Source: Curvularia sp. ZM96
Lineage: Eukaryota; Ascomycota; Dothideomycetes; Pleosporales; Pleosporaceae
DNA: 64,000 bases
NCBI GenBank assembly: GCA_022457065.1
Contig: JAJGBQ010000001.1
Location: 496,001 to 560,000 of the forward strand
Direction: 5' to 3'
Under the pieces are notes generated by a model. The model made no database searches and was not told the origin of the DNA. It was given only the letters and a program-made list of their open reading frames with translations. Positions 47,508 to 57,679 of this stretch are shown here, piece by piece. Numbering within the stretch: the stretch's first letter is position 1; every line of letters begins with the position of its first letter. The position numbers and the translations under genes were made by a program.

Positions 47508-48488
47508 ATGGACCCTCTCCTTGCAGAAGCAAACGCCGCAGTGACCGATACACCATCCCCGCCGGGTACCCCTCCATCAGCTGAGACACCCCCACCGAGC
47601 CGCCTATGGGCCATCAGCGACATCCACCTCTCCTTCAAAGGCAATCGTGAGGCTCTGGAGAAGCTGCTGCCCCATCCCCATGACGACCTGATACTCTGCG
47701 GTGACGTGGGCGAAACGGCCGAGCACTGTCGCACAGCCTTTACCAAGGTCAAGGAGTGTTTCAAGGACGTCTTTTGGGTACCAGGCAACCATGAGCTCTA
47801 CACCATGCCCTCAAACAAGGAGAAAGGCGCAAGAGGCGAGGCAAAATATATGGAGTGCGTTGAAATCGCTCGCGAATTTGGCATCCTCACGCCAGAGGAT
47901 GATTACACACTCTGGCAGGGCGAGGGCGGTCCGGTTCTGATCGCGCCCATCTTTACACTGTACGACTACAGCTTTCGCCCACCTACCGTGAAGTTGGAAG
48001 ACGCACTTGCATGGGCCAGAGAGAAGGATATAGAAGCGACCGATGAGCATCTGCTGCATCCAGACCCCTACTCGTCTCGCATTGAGTGGTGCAATGCCCT
48101 CGTAGACAAGACTGAGAAGAAGCTTGCGGCAGCTGTTGCCGCGCACCCAGACACACCATTGGTCATAGTTGGGCACTGGCCGCTTCGAGAAGATCTTGTG
48201 AATCTGTACAAAGTTCCACGGTTCTCTCTTTGGTGTGGGACGAAGCGGACAAATGACTGGCATAACAAATTCAACGCCAAAGTGGTCGTATCTGGGCACT
48301 TGCACATCAGGAGGACCGACTGGGTGGATAACACGCGCTTCGAGGAAGTGAGCTTGGGCTACCCAAGGCAATGGCACGGTTGTCTAGAACGCGGACTCGA
48401 TATCAATGACTTGCTCCGCGAGATACTTCCAGGGCCAAAGACACCTCCAGAAGGAGAGCGCCATACTATCTGGAGGCATTATGGATGA
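47508..48488 (+). CDS. Calcineurin-like metallophosphoesterase
   Basis: This is 326 residues in one exon. Metal-binding motifs appear in the standard order: DIH (residues 38-40), GDVGE (65-69), GNHE (93-96), GHW in VIVGHWPL, and GHLH near residue 264. Together they form the two-metal phosphoesterase site. The N-terminus is Pro/Thr-rich and there is no signal peptide, so a cytosolic enzyme is likely. The substrate is unknown. The subgroup resembles fungal and bacterial single-domain phosphoesterases. Confidence 0.9.
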   Translation: MDPLLAEANAAVTDTPSPPGTPPSAETPPPSRLWAISDIHLSFKGNREALEKLLPHPHDDLILCGDVGETAEHCRTAFTKVKECFKDVFWVPGNHELYTMPSNKEKGARGEAKYMECVEIAREFGILTPEDDYTLWQGEGGPVLIAPIFTLYDYSFRPPTVKLEDALAWAREKDIEATDEHLLHPDPYSSRIEWCNALVDKTEKKLAAAVAAHPDTPLVIVGHWPLREDLVNLYKVPRFSLWCGTKRTNDWHNKFNAKVVVSGHLHIRRTDWVDNTRFEEVSLGYPRQWHGCLERGLDINDLLREILPGPKTPPEGERHTIWRHYG

Positions 48489-49163
48489 AGGGTTGCACAA
48501 CAGACGTATCGTTGGCATGCAGTGCTATCAAATTCGATTCCCGAGATGACATGCATCGCATCTTCCTGTGGCTGCAGGTACGTCCCAATTCTCCAATGAC
48601 TCTGTCTTCGCACATCACGTTTGTCGGTGTCTCAAGAATACCGCCGTACACTTGTCTTGCTTTGATTTCGCGCTACATTTACATCCCTGCACCTGCCTAA
48701 ATCAGTCTTCTTACCCCACCCACCACTTATCCTACCAAACCCGTGCACATGCATTGTGTCTGATTTGCCAGCGGTCGCAGCCATCCCCGATACTCAATGC
48801 GATCGACACGGCTCTTTGCCCTCTCCAGACGTGTTCTCCGAAGACGGTTATGCAGCCGTTGTTACTCGTTAGCCTGTGGGATAAGCAACGATTCAAAACA
48901 CCCTGGCAGATCGAAATAACCACCAATAAGCGCCCATCCATTGAGCCATGTGCGTTGTCAGTGTGTTCGGAGGAACGTACGCAGCGACAATCTTCCGGTC
49001 CATGTGAACACTACTATCGCAGTTACTCAATCCGGAAACACCAAGGCAAAGACAAGACCCCAAAGTCATGGTCCATTCGTTGGCATGGACATGGATTGTC
49101 AATATAAAGGACATCACTATCCCCAGCTACAGTATCCCGTAGCTCAGTACACCAAGTCTCATC
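48489..49163. other. Intergenic; probable TATA box of the NLP gene
   Basis: TATAAA at 49103-49108 is 56 bp before the NLP start codon and is the likely core promoter. No other feature is seen; a 179-codon frame at 48568-49107 has no recognisable content. Confidence 0.5.
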
Positions 49164-49933
49164 ATGTTTAACCTTCAAAGTCTGTCCGTCCAGCTTCTCG
49201 CAGCTGCGAGCGTGGTACTCTCGTCTCCCATCGGTCTTGATACCCGCGCAGTCATCAGCCATAGTGCTGTGGTCCCCTTCCCTGAGACGGTCCCGTCTGG
49301 CGTTGTTGGAGAGCTTATGCTCAAGTACAAGCCTTACTTGAAGGTCTTCAATGGCTGCGTTCCTTTCCCCGCGGTCAATGCTGCCGGTGATACTAGGTTC
49401 GCCGTCTCTTATAATATCGACTGCGGCAGATGCTAACTCCTTGTCACAGCGGCGGCCTAAATCCAACCGGTAGTGAGAACGGTATGTGCAGTTCCAGCAC
49501 TGGACAAGTCTACGCCCGTGCTGGATCCTACAATGGCGCATATGCCATCATGTACGCGTGGTACATGCCCAAGGACTCGCCTTCGACTGGTCTTGGTCAC
49601 CGCCACGACTGGGAACATATCGTCGTCTGGCTGTCATCAGCATCTACTACAGCTACTCTTCGCGGTGTTGCTGCATCCGCACACGGCAACTACGACAAAG
49701 AAACATCGCCCCCGCTACAGGGCACCCACCCAAAGATCGGATATCAGGCTTTCTGGCCTGTCAACCATCAGCTGCTCTTTACTGGCACCCTCGGTGGCCA
49801 GCAGCCGCTGATTGCATGGGATAGCATGACGGCTGCTGCACGCAGCGCTATTGAGACCACGGACTTTGGTGCTGCCACACCGTCGTTCAGGGACAGCAAT
49901 TTCCAAAACTACCTTGCTGAGTCTTTTATTTAG
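49164..49933 (+). CDS. NLP-family secreted protein (necrosis and ethylene-inducing peptide 1-like)
   Basis: Two exons, 49164-49396 and 49450-49933, give 238 residues. The intron has a GTTCGC donor, GCTAAC branch and CACAG acceptor, joined at phase 2. A signal peptide covers about residues 1-20. The body carries the family heptapeptide GHRHDWE. Two cysteines, one in the NGCVPFP context and one near NGMCSS, fit the type 1 NLP disulphide. Family knowledge: NLPs are secreted, bind plant sphingolipids and damage dicot membranes; some family members are not cytotoxic. No defect is visible. Activity and host range cannot be judged from sequence alone. Confidence 0.93.
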
Positions 49934-50605
49934 ATGAACGCTGATTCGTTGTATATACTTCAGACGAAAATATTTAATATGGGCCGGCTCGATATACGGC
50001 TTTTGTTTACTCGTACTACTGTGCTCTTTGCCACTTATGTGTACACCCTGAACTCACATTGCAAGCCCATAGTCCGACGTGTTAAAAACAACCCTTTCGT
50101 AGAGGTTGATTATGACTTTTTTGGTCTGTATATTTTATTTTATTTCTAAGAAAAACTCCTGCCTAGCATACCCTTCACTCTAGCATTGTATCAAAAGGAC
50201 CGACGTCATGCTTATCTCGCAGCACAGACGACACGCCGAAGCACGGAGCCAGTGGTCTATGCGCGAAACACCACTATCCAACACGCAAAAGGCGTTTATC
50301 CAGATACACGACACAACCTATCATATACTCGAGTCAGCATATCAATAAAACGGAACAATCATCAAGCAAAGCACCTGAGGTCCAAGCTTTCAAAGAAGCG
50401 TTTATTACAATAACTATCTGCTGAGCCAGAACAGGATCAAAACTCGCTCATACGGCCGTAAATTACATCGCTCTATCGTACAATCACATGAATAGCCCCG
50501 AGGCTAAGACGCATAAATCTACATAGTTTATCTTGAAGCGGAAAAAAGAAAAAGGAAGCAGGGTTTCCACTTCCAATAGGCTATGGGAGACCATAAAGTG
50601 GGCAG
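49934..50605. other. Intergenic between convergent genes
   Basis: AT-rich 3' UTR sequence; no gene. Short frames at 49934-50149 and 50186-50413 have no support. Confidence 0.55.
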
Positions 50606-51772
50606 CTAGTCCGAATACCCGGGTGGTGGGCCCTCTGGCGGCACATATTCGGGCGGCGGAGCGTCACTAACGCCCGGAGTTTCAGGCACAGTTGCTGATT
50701 CAGGTGTGGCTGTGGGCGGGAGATCACTGAGGACGCTTTTAAAGATTTGCTTGCGCACTGCTTCCAGCTCCTGGCAAGCGTCAAAGTGTTGGCGATGTGC
50801 TTGGTTGATTTCTTGCATGATTGATTTTTCAACGTCGCGTTGCTGGCGGATGAGGGCGTCGCATTGACGGCGTGCGCGTTCGACTTGCAAGATAGAGTGC
50901 TTGATTTCCTCGTGCATGCGCATGTCGGTGAAGATGTTGTCGAAGAGAACGTCCATGGTGAAACTGCCTTCGGGGATGTCGACTTGGCTCAGACTAGGTG
51001 CAGAAGATGCGGCCTGCTTGAGCTCAGCTTGCAACCGGCGCACCTGGCGTATCGTGCTCGCTGCCGAGTCCAGGTGGTCAAGCTTTTGCATGCTGCTCAA
51101 GCTTCCACCTACGAACATGTCGTAGTGGCTGGCACCATAGGCGTAGTCGAGTGTTGAACGCGCGGTGGTTAGCGCTTTCTCGGTTTGGTTAAGTAGGGAT
51201 AGGATGTGTTTTTGATGCTTGAGGCGCTCGACTGCACTCTGGACTTGGGCGAAGGTTGCGTCACGAGCATTTTCTTTGACATCCTCTTCAGGAAACTCGG
51301 GGGTGGGGCCAGCGAAGATGGAGTTGTAGAGAGCGTTGAGTTCGGTTTGGAGACTCTCGTAACGCTGGACTTCGGCCGATATTTCTTTCCTCCGCTCCTC
51401 CGCTTCGTCGCAGAGTTGCTTAAGGCAAGCCACATCATCGTCAGCCTTCTTCTGGCGTTTTATCTCGCGCAGGTATTCCTTCTCTTCTTTGGCGGCCTTC
51501 TCGGTGAACTTGTCCATGTTGCCGCTTGCTCTGTGGGCGAAGCGGCGAAAGGTGGAGTCGCGGTATTTCTCATGTTCTTTGAGTTTGATCAATGCCTTGC
51601 TTCTTAGTCTCTCTGCGAGCTTTGCTGTCATGCTCATCTGGACTTCAAGATTGTCAACGTAACGAGTCTGTTGCATGAGCCGTGCACCGGCATTGTCTAT
51701 TTCCTTGAGATCTCGAAGCAACTGCTCATGTTGATGCGCAGCTTGCTGAATTTTGTTGTAAATAGCTGACAT
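50606..51772 (-). CDS. Coiled-coil protein with two C-terminal PPxY motifs
   Basis: This is 388 residues in one exon. Residues 1-345 are almost all alpha-helical and heptad-like, with long charged runs (KAAKEEKEYLREIKRQKKADDD and similar), giving an extended coiled coil. A short Gly/Ser break lies near GGSLSSMQ. The last 40 residues are Pro-rich and hold PPEY (373-376) and PPGY (383-386). PPxY motifs are docking sites for WW domains of Rsp5/Nedd4 ubiquitin ligases, suggesting an adaptor or cargo. The protein family is not recognised; homology to BAR or eisosome-type coiled coils is possible but unproven. Confidence 0.75.
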   Translation of the reverse strand: MSAIYNKIQQAAHQHEQLLRDLKEIDNAGARLMQQTRYVDNLEVQMSMTAKLAERLRSKALIKLKEHEKYRDSTFRRFAHRASGNMDKFTEKAAKEEKEYLREIKRQKKADDDVACLKQLCDEAEERRKEISAEVQRYESLQTELNALYNSIFAGPTPEFPEEDVKENARDATFAQVQSAVERLKHQKHILSLLNQTEKALTTARSTLDYAYGASHYDMFVGGSLSSMQKLDHLDSAASTIRQVRRLQAELKQAASSAPSLSQVDIPEGSFTMDVLFDNIFTDMRMHEEIKHSILQVERARRQCDALIRQQRDVEKSIMQEINQAHRQHFDACQELEAVRKQIFKSVLSDLPPTATPESATVPETPGVSDAPPPEYVPPEGPPPGYSD

Positions 51773-52446
51773 GGTGGATTAATTGCTAATTCTATGATGT
51801 AGAACTAAAATCGTACATGGGCAGCAAGGCAGTCTTCACGCACTGAGGACACAGCCTGCCTTTATACATCTAGGCTCCAAAGGTCATGACCACGCTTGGT
51901 CGGGAAATCGGCACAGCGGCACAGCATAGAGTTATGGTATGTATTGTTGGACGCCTGAATGGCTCGTTATGTGGCGCCATGTTGGCGGTAGAACGTCACA
52001 CCAGGGTTCTGCACGAGGCTGAAGGCCTTGGCCCGGCCTAGTTGCGGCGCAGCCTCTCAGCCCCACTAATCCCGGAACGCGATACTGCAAACAATACCTT
52101 CACGCCACAGCCGAATTTGCATTTACATATTGCACAAGTCCTCTCAGACGAAATGTAGAGTCACAGGAAAACTAGGGCTGAGTTGTGCACGGAAGTCGAG
52201 CGCTGAAAGGAACTGGAAAGTCAGGTTAGCTGAATAGCCTATAGTCCTCCACATCAATGCAGATGGACCATAGTTCGGGTTCCAGTACCATCTGAAATTC
52301 TTCGCGTGAATGAATTAACGGTATCTTGGTTTCGGCTAATGTAGCAGTTGAAGGCGTTATATCAACATACCCAGTATAGCCACGTAATGCGTCTTTTACG
52401 GGCGTTTCTTACGTATTGGTTTCAAGAAACATAGTTACTTCGTTCT
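51773..52446. other. Intergenic with left copy of a degenerate direct repeat
   Basis: Apart from the repeat at about 51934-52085 there are no features; it includes the promoter of the coiled-coil gene. Confidence 0.55.
51934..52085 (+). repeat. Degenerate direct repeat, left copy
   Basis: It shares with 53734-53878 the blocks TGTTGGACGYCTGAATKGCTCG, CAGGGTYCTGC, GAGGCTGAA and GGCGCAGCCYTCC, separated by small indels. The same strand orientation makes the pair direct repeats flanking the kinase gene. Confidence 0.65.
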
Positions 52447-53570
52447 CTATCTCTCTTCCGCACCTTCAAACCACTTATGTGCCAACACCTCTCGTGCCGT
52501 AATTCTCTTTTTCGGATCAAAGTTTGTCATGGCACAAATGAGATCTTTGAAATCATCCTCGACGCCTCCCCACAGAGAGAATGGCCTGCGCGGGTTGTCT
52601 TTGTTGAAACCATCCCGGGTTACCTCGAAAATGGGAACCCAAGGATTGTTGCCAAGATGTTTTAGGAACTGACTCAGTCCGTCTTCATCTGCAAAATACG
52701 AGATTTGGCGTTCGATCACTATGGCCAAGGGCTCCACACCCTCGTCCAGCTCCTCTTCCCAAACAGCAAAGATAACGCGTTTGTGCAACGCGCAGATGCA
52801 CTATATCATAGAGTAAGTAACGATCTCAAAATCTAGGGTCTTGTATGTGTGGACACTTACAACAAGCGCAAAAGAGAAAATATCAGATGGTTTGTTCACC
52901 GGTCCTCGGGCGTGTGCTTCGGGGCTCCTCCACATCCAATTGCCTGCCTGTTTTCCAATCATCTCTAATCCAGGAGGGAGATGTACTGAATCTTCAAGAT
53001 CACCAATCTGAACTCGCTTAATAACTATTCCGTCCTGACTGTCTTTCCAGTCGACCAAAACATTGTCCGGCTTAATATCTGCCTATAATAAGTGACTACT
53101 CATTGCTCCATTGGAGGATGACAATTACCTGTATGGACAACGTCCTGATCATGAAGTTCGGCAATTCCACGAAGTGCATCTTTCAGCATACGTTTTGTCA
53201 CTGCGAGGGGCAAGTCCTTCTGAACGAGGTGGAGTAGATGATCGGTGAAGTACTGGAAGACAAACATGGATTTCTCGGGGATGGTGTCATTGACGAGGCG
53301 GACATACTTAGCACCACCGCGTAGCCTCTTGTTTATGCCCTGAAGGTCCTGGAAATTGATCTCGTGAGCATACTTTAGTATGAACTTTTGGTTGCTGGCA
53401 CTGAGGAAACATTAAGAAGGTAAATTACAGCAAGGCATAGTTAGGTTCACTTGCATAGCGATGTAAACCCGGCGTAAGGGAAATGTTTCTTCCTGAACCA
53501 CCTGTTCAATGCTATAACGACGACCCGACTGGCCAATGTATCCCTGAGTGTTTGCGACAGGAGATGGCAT
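52447..53570 (-). CDS. Divergent fungal protein kinase with a GC-AG intron
   Basis: Four exons, 53455-53570, 53129-53400, 52861-53078 and 52447-52800, give 319 residues. The only in-frame join of exons 1 and 2 uses donor GCAAGT (minus strand, 53454) with acceptor CTCAG, a GC-AG intron; the GT donor two bases on would break the frame. Kinase features are YSIEQVVQEETFPLRRVYIA as a Gly-poor N-lobe start, a Lys in KFILK, catalytic HTDIKPDN (the HRD Arg replaced by Thr), GDLED in place of DFG, then GNWMWRSPEAH. The N-lobe Gly loop is not evident. This class of small, divergent kinases is common in Dothideomycetes and activity is uncertain. Degenerate direct repeats flank the gene. Confidence 0.75.
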
Positions 53571-54178
53571 TGTGCTTGTATTTCGATGAGGCGTGGTTCG
53601 GAAAATGGCTGGTAAAGCCAGTTTGCGGTTTGTCTGTCGCGGTGTGACTAGATTTAAACATTTCAAACTTCTACAAGAGCGTCCAGCCAGAAAAGAGTGA
53701 GAGCGTAGTAGTATCATCAGAGGCGATGTTTTTACGATGGTGCGTACTGTTGGACGTCTGAATTGCTCGGGAAGGACTTCAGATGTGTGATGTCAGGGTC
53801 CTGCGTGAGGCTGAAAGACTCGGCCCGGTTAGCTATGGCGCAGCCCTCCAGGCCCCCACGAGCCGCGATGGATCCCGCGCGTTGCGTGGAGTAGCAATTG
53901 AAATATCGGTATTGGTATGGCGAAGATTGGATGCCTGACTCGTACATGGGACGTGCTGCATGCATCACTGCAGGCAAGTGCAGCCGATGTGCTCCCAGAC
54001 GGCAGGGCGTGCCTAGAGCGCCGCATTGGTTATTCAACGCCCCACCTTGTGAGACACAGGAGCTGAGCAACGCGGGTAACCATGACAATCCACAGCACAA
54101 AACCATTGAACCTCTCCTGCAGACTCCTACCATCATATACCTCCTTTTTGCCCCTCGTCTTGCATTGAGGTCGTCAGG
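53571..54178. other. Intergenic with right copy of the degenerate direct repeat
   Basis: It contains the repeat at 53734-53878 and the promoter of the DUF1593 gene. There are no other features. Confidence 0.55.
53734..53878 (+). repeat. Degenerate direct repeat, right copy
   Basis: Partner of 51934-52085. Differences between the copies include many C/T and G/A changes, plus small gaps. Confidence 0.65.
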
Positions 54179-55730
54179 ATGGCAACTGAACGTCTCCAAA
54201 CTTATGAGCAAAAGCCCCGCGTCATTGTCTTGTCGGACATCTCGAATGAGCCCGATGATGCCGAATCCCTGTGTCGATATCTCCTCTACTCAAATGAATT
54301 TGAGACGGAAGGCTTGATAGCGTGCACAAGCACGTGGATGAAGAATAAAGTGTGCCCGCAAGACATGGAGGCCATTGTTGATGCCTATGCGGGTGCCGTT
54401 GATAATCTGAACAAACATGTTCATCCAAAATGGCAATATCCATCGGCGGATCATCTGCGTGGTCTTATCAGAAAAGGTGCGGAGGTAGGTTAACACTCGA
54501 TACCAATCATGTGGCCTGTTTGGTATTGGCAATGCTTACGCAATCTAGACTTACGGCATGTCTGCTGTTGGCACTGAAGCCCCACTGTCTCCTGGCGGGC
54601 AGCTCCTATACGACCGGATTGTTGCACCGTCAACTCAACCGCTATGGATCCTTTGCTGGGGTGGAACAAACACCCTCGCTCAAGCACTCCTCAAGGTTGA
54701 CGATGACTACGACCCAGATGATTCCAAACGCTTGTTTTCACGCCTGCGTGTCTATGCCATCTCGGACCAAGATGACACCGGAGTGTGGATAAGAACCAAC
54801 TTTCCGGACATATTCTACATTGCCTCCGTCCACGGCTGGAACCAATACGGCATGGCTGCGTGGACCGGAATCTCTGGTGAAAGGTTCTATGGCTTTGATC
54901 AAGGCGGCCCCGACTTTACGAAGATGGAAAAGAGTTGGATCAAGGAGAATATCCAGATAGGTCCTCTTGGAAGCGCCTATCCCGACTACCTCTACATCCC
55001 CGAAGGCGATACACCCACGTTCCTATACCTGATCCAGAATGGCTTGGGTGTTCCAGACTGTCCACACTACGGCTCTTGGGGTGGTAGATACAGTCGTACC
55101 GATGCCAGTACCGAAGGAGTGAACAGCAATCACTACAGCGATGCAGTGGACCGCGTCAAAGTCGGCGACAGGACTTACACATCCAACCACGCGACTATCT
55201 GGCGCTGGCGAGATGCTTTCCAGAACGATTTTGCCGCCCGCATCAAATGGACTATGGAACCCGACTTCTCCAAAGCGAATCATCATCCTGTGATTAACAT
55301 CAGTGGATTCAAGGGTCTGGCTCCCGCTCAAATAACTGCAGAAGCTGGGTCTACCATTGCCCTTGATGCCTCTGCTACCTATGACCCCAATGGTGGCAAG
55401 CTCACCTTCAAGTGGTGGCACTACCGCGAGCCGACCGCTACGCAGTGGTGGGTTGACATCGAGGTCGCGGAACTGGCAATTAAGAAGTTGGATACTGAGG
55501 GGAGGAAAATCGAGGTTACTCTCCCGCCACCGGAAAAATGCGCTGTTGAGCTGGCGAGCAAGCGCCCCGTAGCTCAGGGTCAGTTGCTACATCTGATTCT
55601 GGAAGTCACCAATGATGGAACTCCAAGTTTGACAAGCTACCGAAGGCTGTTGATCCAGGCGACGAACAAGGAACTGAGAGGAGGTAGCAAGGAAGCTGAG
55701 GTGACTGGAGACGCTACGAAGAAGGCATGA
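54179..55730 (+). CDS. DUF1593 protein, nucleoside-hydrolase-like with beta-sandwich C-domain
   Basis: Two exons, 54179-54484 and 54549-55730, give 495 residues (phase-0 intron, GTAGGT...CTAG). The N-terminal domain has RVIVLSDISNEPDDAES, resembling the Asp-rich calcium site of nucleoside hydrolases, then WILCWGGTNTLAQAL. A DVxNYYD-like stretch is replaced by SNHYSDAVDRV. From about residue 350 a C-terminal immunoglobulin-like region starts AEAGSTIALDASATYDPNGGKLTFKWW. This matches the DUF1593 (Sde0182 cellulose-binding/nucleoside-hydrolase-like) family. No signal peptide is seen, so it may be intracellular or exported by another route. The substrate is unknown. Confidence 0.85.
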
Positions 55731-56254
55731 TGTGCATCGAGCAACGAGTATAAATATCATTGAAATAGCAGTAAACGACAATGTTAAAAAAGTTATGAGT
55801 TTTGTCCTGATTTTGTTTGTGGAGTGGAAATGGCTAGTTTTTAGCAGTTCTTTGAAAACACGCTTGATCCTAGCTACACAGTTCGGCCCAAAAGTTGCTA
55901 CACTTCACGCTCATGGTAGCTCATGACTGCAATTACAGTTGACTGGGATAGTAAAAACAGCCAGGCCGCCGACGTCATGACATGGCAGTGCAACCACAAA
56001 TGATCGTCCAGCGCAGTTTTCTCCGACTCCGATCCCAGAAATCTCGGAAGGGTCTATGTTTACAGGGGAGATCGACCGCGTGCTAGGCAAGTTAGAAACC
56101 GGTTGTCAATTAGCCACAGTCGCCTAGCGATGATCTTGCATGACGTAGCGCTCGGTACTTGCGCTACCACGCTACCACGTATAGTGTCGACCCTCAAAAC
56201 ATCAATCAACCTCTGGACCCTTACTAAAATCCCCGATCATCACAAACAAATACC
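55731..56254. other. Intergenic, promoter side of the next gene
   Basis: Short 3' UTR and promoter sequence; nothing else is seen. Confidence 0.55.
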
Positions 56255-57679
56255 ATGCCGCCAAAACAAGCACAGAAAGACTCCCAGCCAAAGGCTGCAA
56301 AGAGCCAGGCCAACAACAATTCCGCCCCTCCGCAGTGCAACATTCCCGAACATGAAATCAAACAAAACTCCGGCGTATCCGCCAGCATGGCGCTCCAAGC
56401 GGGCCAGAAAGCATGGGAGTATAGGCAAGCAGCACATGGCGCAGCTGATGCCAAAGTAAGAGAGGAGCTTCTTGCGAAAGCTATCAACAAGGAGATTGAG
56501 GCCGAGAGCTTTGGAAAAGCGGCGAAATACACACAATCGGGTGCATTTCAGGGGCTTGCTGCTGGTGCTGGACTGGGCGTTCAACCAGGTGTAACCATTG
56601 GAAAACTGACCGGTGCACTGGTCGGAGGTGTGGTTTCCACTGTAACAGGTCTCCTTGGAGGAGGTATTGGCTCAGTGTACGGTGCCATGTCTGGGCCTAT
56701 CTGGGATCTTGGAGAGATGGCAAGTCATGGTGTTCAGGGAGTGATAGGCGACTTTCTTCCCGACGTAAAGGCCACTTCCTCACAAAAGAAGGCTCTGGAA
56801 AAAATGATTATGCAGACAAAAGAAACGCAAGCACCGACCAGGGAGGAACTCGAGCAGATGAAGAATGACATGCCGGACGAGATGCCCCAGTCTTGGTCAC
56901 AGTCAGTGAAGGACATGACGAGCTGGAGACCTAAGATGCCGAGTATGCCTAGCATGCCATCTGCAAAGGGAGTAGGAGGTGCAGTGGGTCTTGGCGGGTT
57001 AGGGGCATCAATGAACCCCTGGGGTGAAAAGAAGCAGGATCAGCAACAGCAGCAGAGGCCACAACAGCAAAACGCTCCTCGACCTCAACAGCAGCAACAA
57101 CAACCAGCTGCTCAAAATCAACAACAAGTACAGCCTCAACCCCAGCAGTCTCCCCAAGCCCAGAACCCACGACCAGCACCAGCAAGCAGGCAGCCATCGA
57201 AACAAGGGAACCAGCAGAATGGAACGCAGTCCCAAGCTTCCTCCCAAGATCAAACCAAGCCTGAGAAGCCTCGCTCCCAAAGGCCACCCACAACACGAGG
57301 ACCAGCAAACCCTCAATCAACACAGCAGTCCCAGCCGTCGACCACCAATACCCAACCCCAGCCCACTCAGCAGAAGCAGGCACCCAAATCTCAACAAACC
57401 TCGAACAAACCCACACCGAGTACCCAATCCAAGCCATCGCCACCGAAATCCCAGACAGCAAACTCATCCCGACCACCAGTCAATCAAACAAAACGCGTCT
57501 CATTCAGCGAAGAGCAGGAGAATGGTTCCACAACTTCGCCTCAACAGGCAAAGAGGAAGCCCAGGAAATTGAATCGGCAGACTCCAAATGGCGCCACCAC
57601 AAACGGCACTACTAAAGCACCTGCTTCAGCGGCGAAAAAGGCGCCTAGGAAGCTTGAGTCTAGGAAGCCTGCAGCGTAA
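56255..57679 (+). CDS. Gly-zipper and Gln/Pro-rich hypothetical protein
   Basis: This is 474 residues in one exon. A polar N-terminus is followed by a helical part with AHGAADAKVREELLAKAINKE, then a Gly-rich hydrophobic region GKLTGALVGGVVSTVTGLL (about residues 110-150) that resembles a glycine-zipper membrane-inserting segment. An M/P/S repeat PKMPSMPSMPS follows. The C-terminal 200 residues are Gln/Pro/Ser low complexity with a basic end (KRKPRKL, PRKLESRK). No known catalytic domain is present. Membrane association is inference from the Gly zipper. Confidence 0.7.
   Translation: MPPKQAQKDSQPKAAKSQANNNSAPPQCNIPEHEIKQNSGVSASMALQAGQKAWEYRQAAHGAADAKVREELLAKAINKEIEAESFGKAAKYTQSGAFQGLAAGAGLGVQPGVTIGKLTGALVGGVVSTVTGLLGGGIGSVYGAMSGPIWDLGEMASHGVQGVIGDFLPDVKATSSQKKALEKMIMQTKETQAPTREELEQMKNDMPDEMPQSWSQSVKDMTSWRPKMPSMPSMPSAKGVGGAVGLGGLGASMNPWGEKKQDQQQQQRPQQQNAPRPQQQQQQPAAQNQQQVQPQPQQSPQAQNPRPAPASRQPSKQGNQQNGTQSQASSQDQTKPEKPRSQRPPTTRGPANPQSTQQSQPSTTNTQPQPTQQKQAPKSQQTSNKPTPSTQSKPSPPKSQTANSSRPPVNQTKRVSFSEEQENGSTTSPQQAKRKPRKLNRQTPNGATTNGTTKAPASAAKKAPRKLESRKPAA

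Noticed and set aside
37471..48488. Secondary-metabolite gene cluster around HMG-CoA reductase
   Set aside because: Neighbours are a kinase, DUF3605, U2AF and a phosphoesterase. There is no synthase, P450, transporter or cluster regulator.
48480..48560. Possible tRNA-like TTCGATTCCC T-loop
   Set aside because: No acceptor stem or anticodon arm could be paired around it.
48568..49107. 179-codon plus-strand frame
   Set aside because: The sequence has random composition, overlaps the NLP promoter with its TATA box, and shows no motif.
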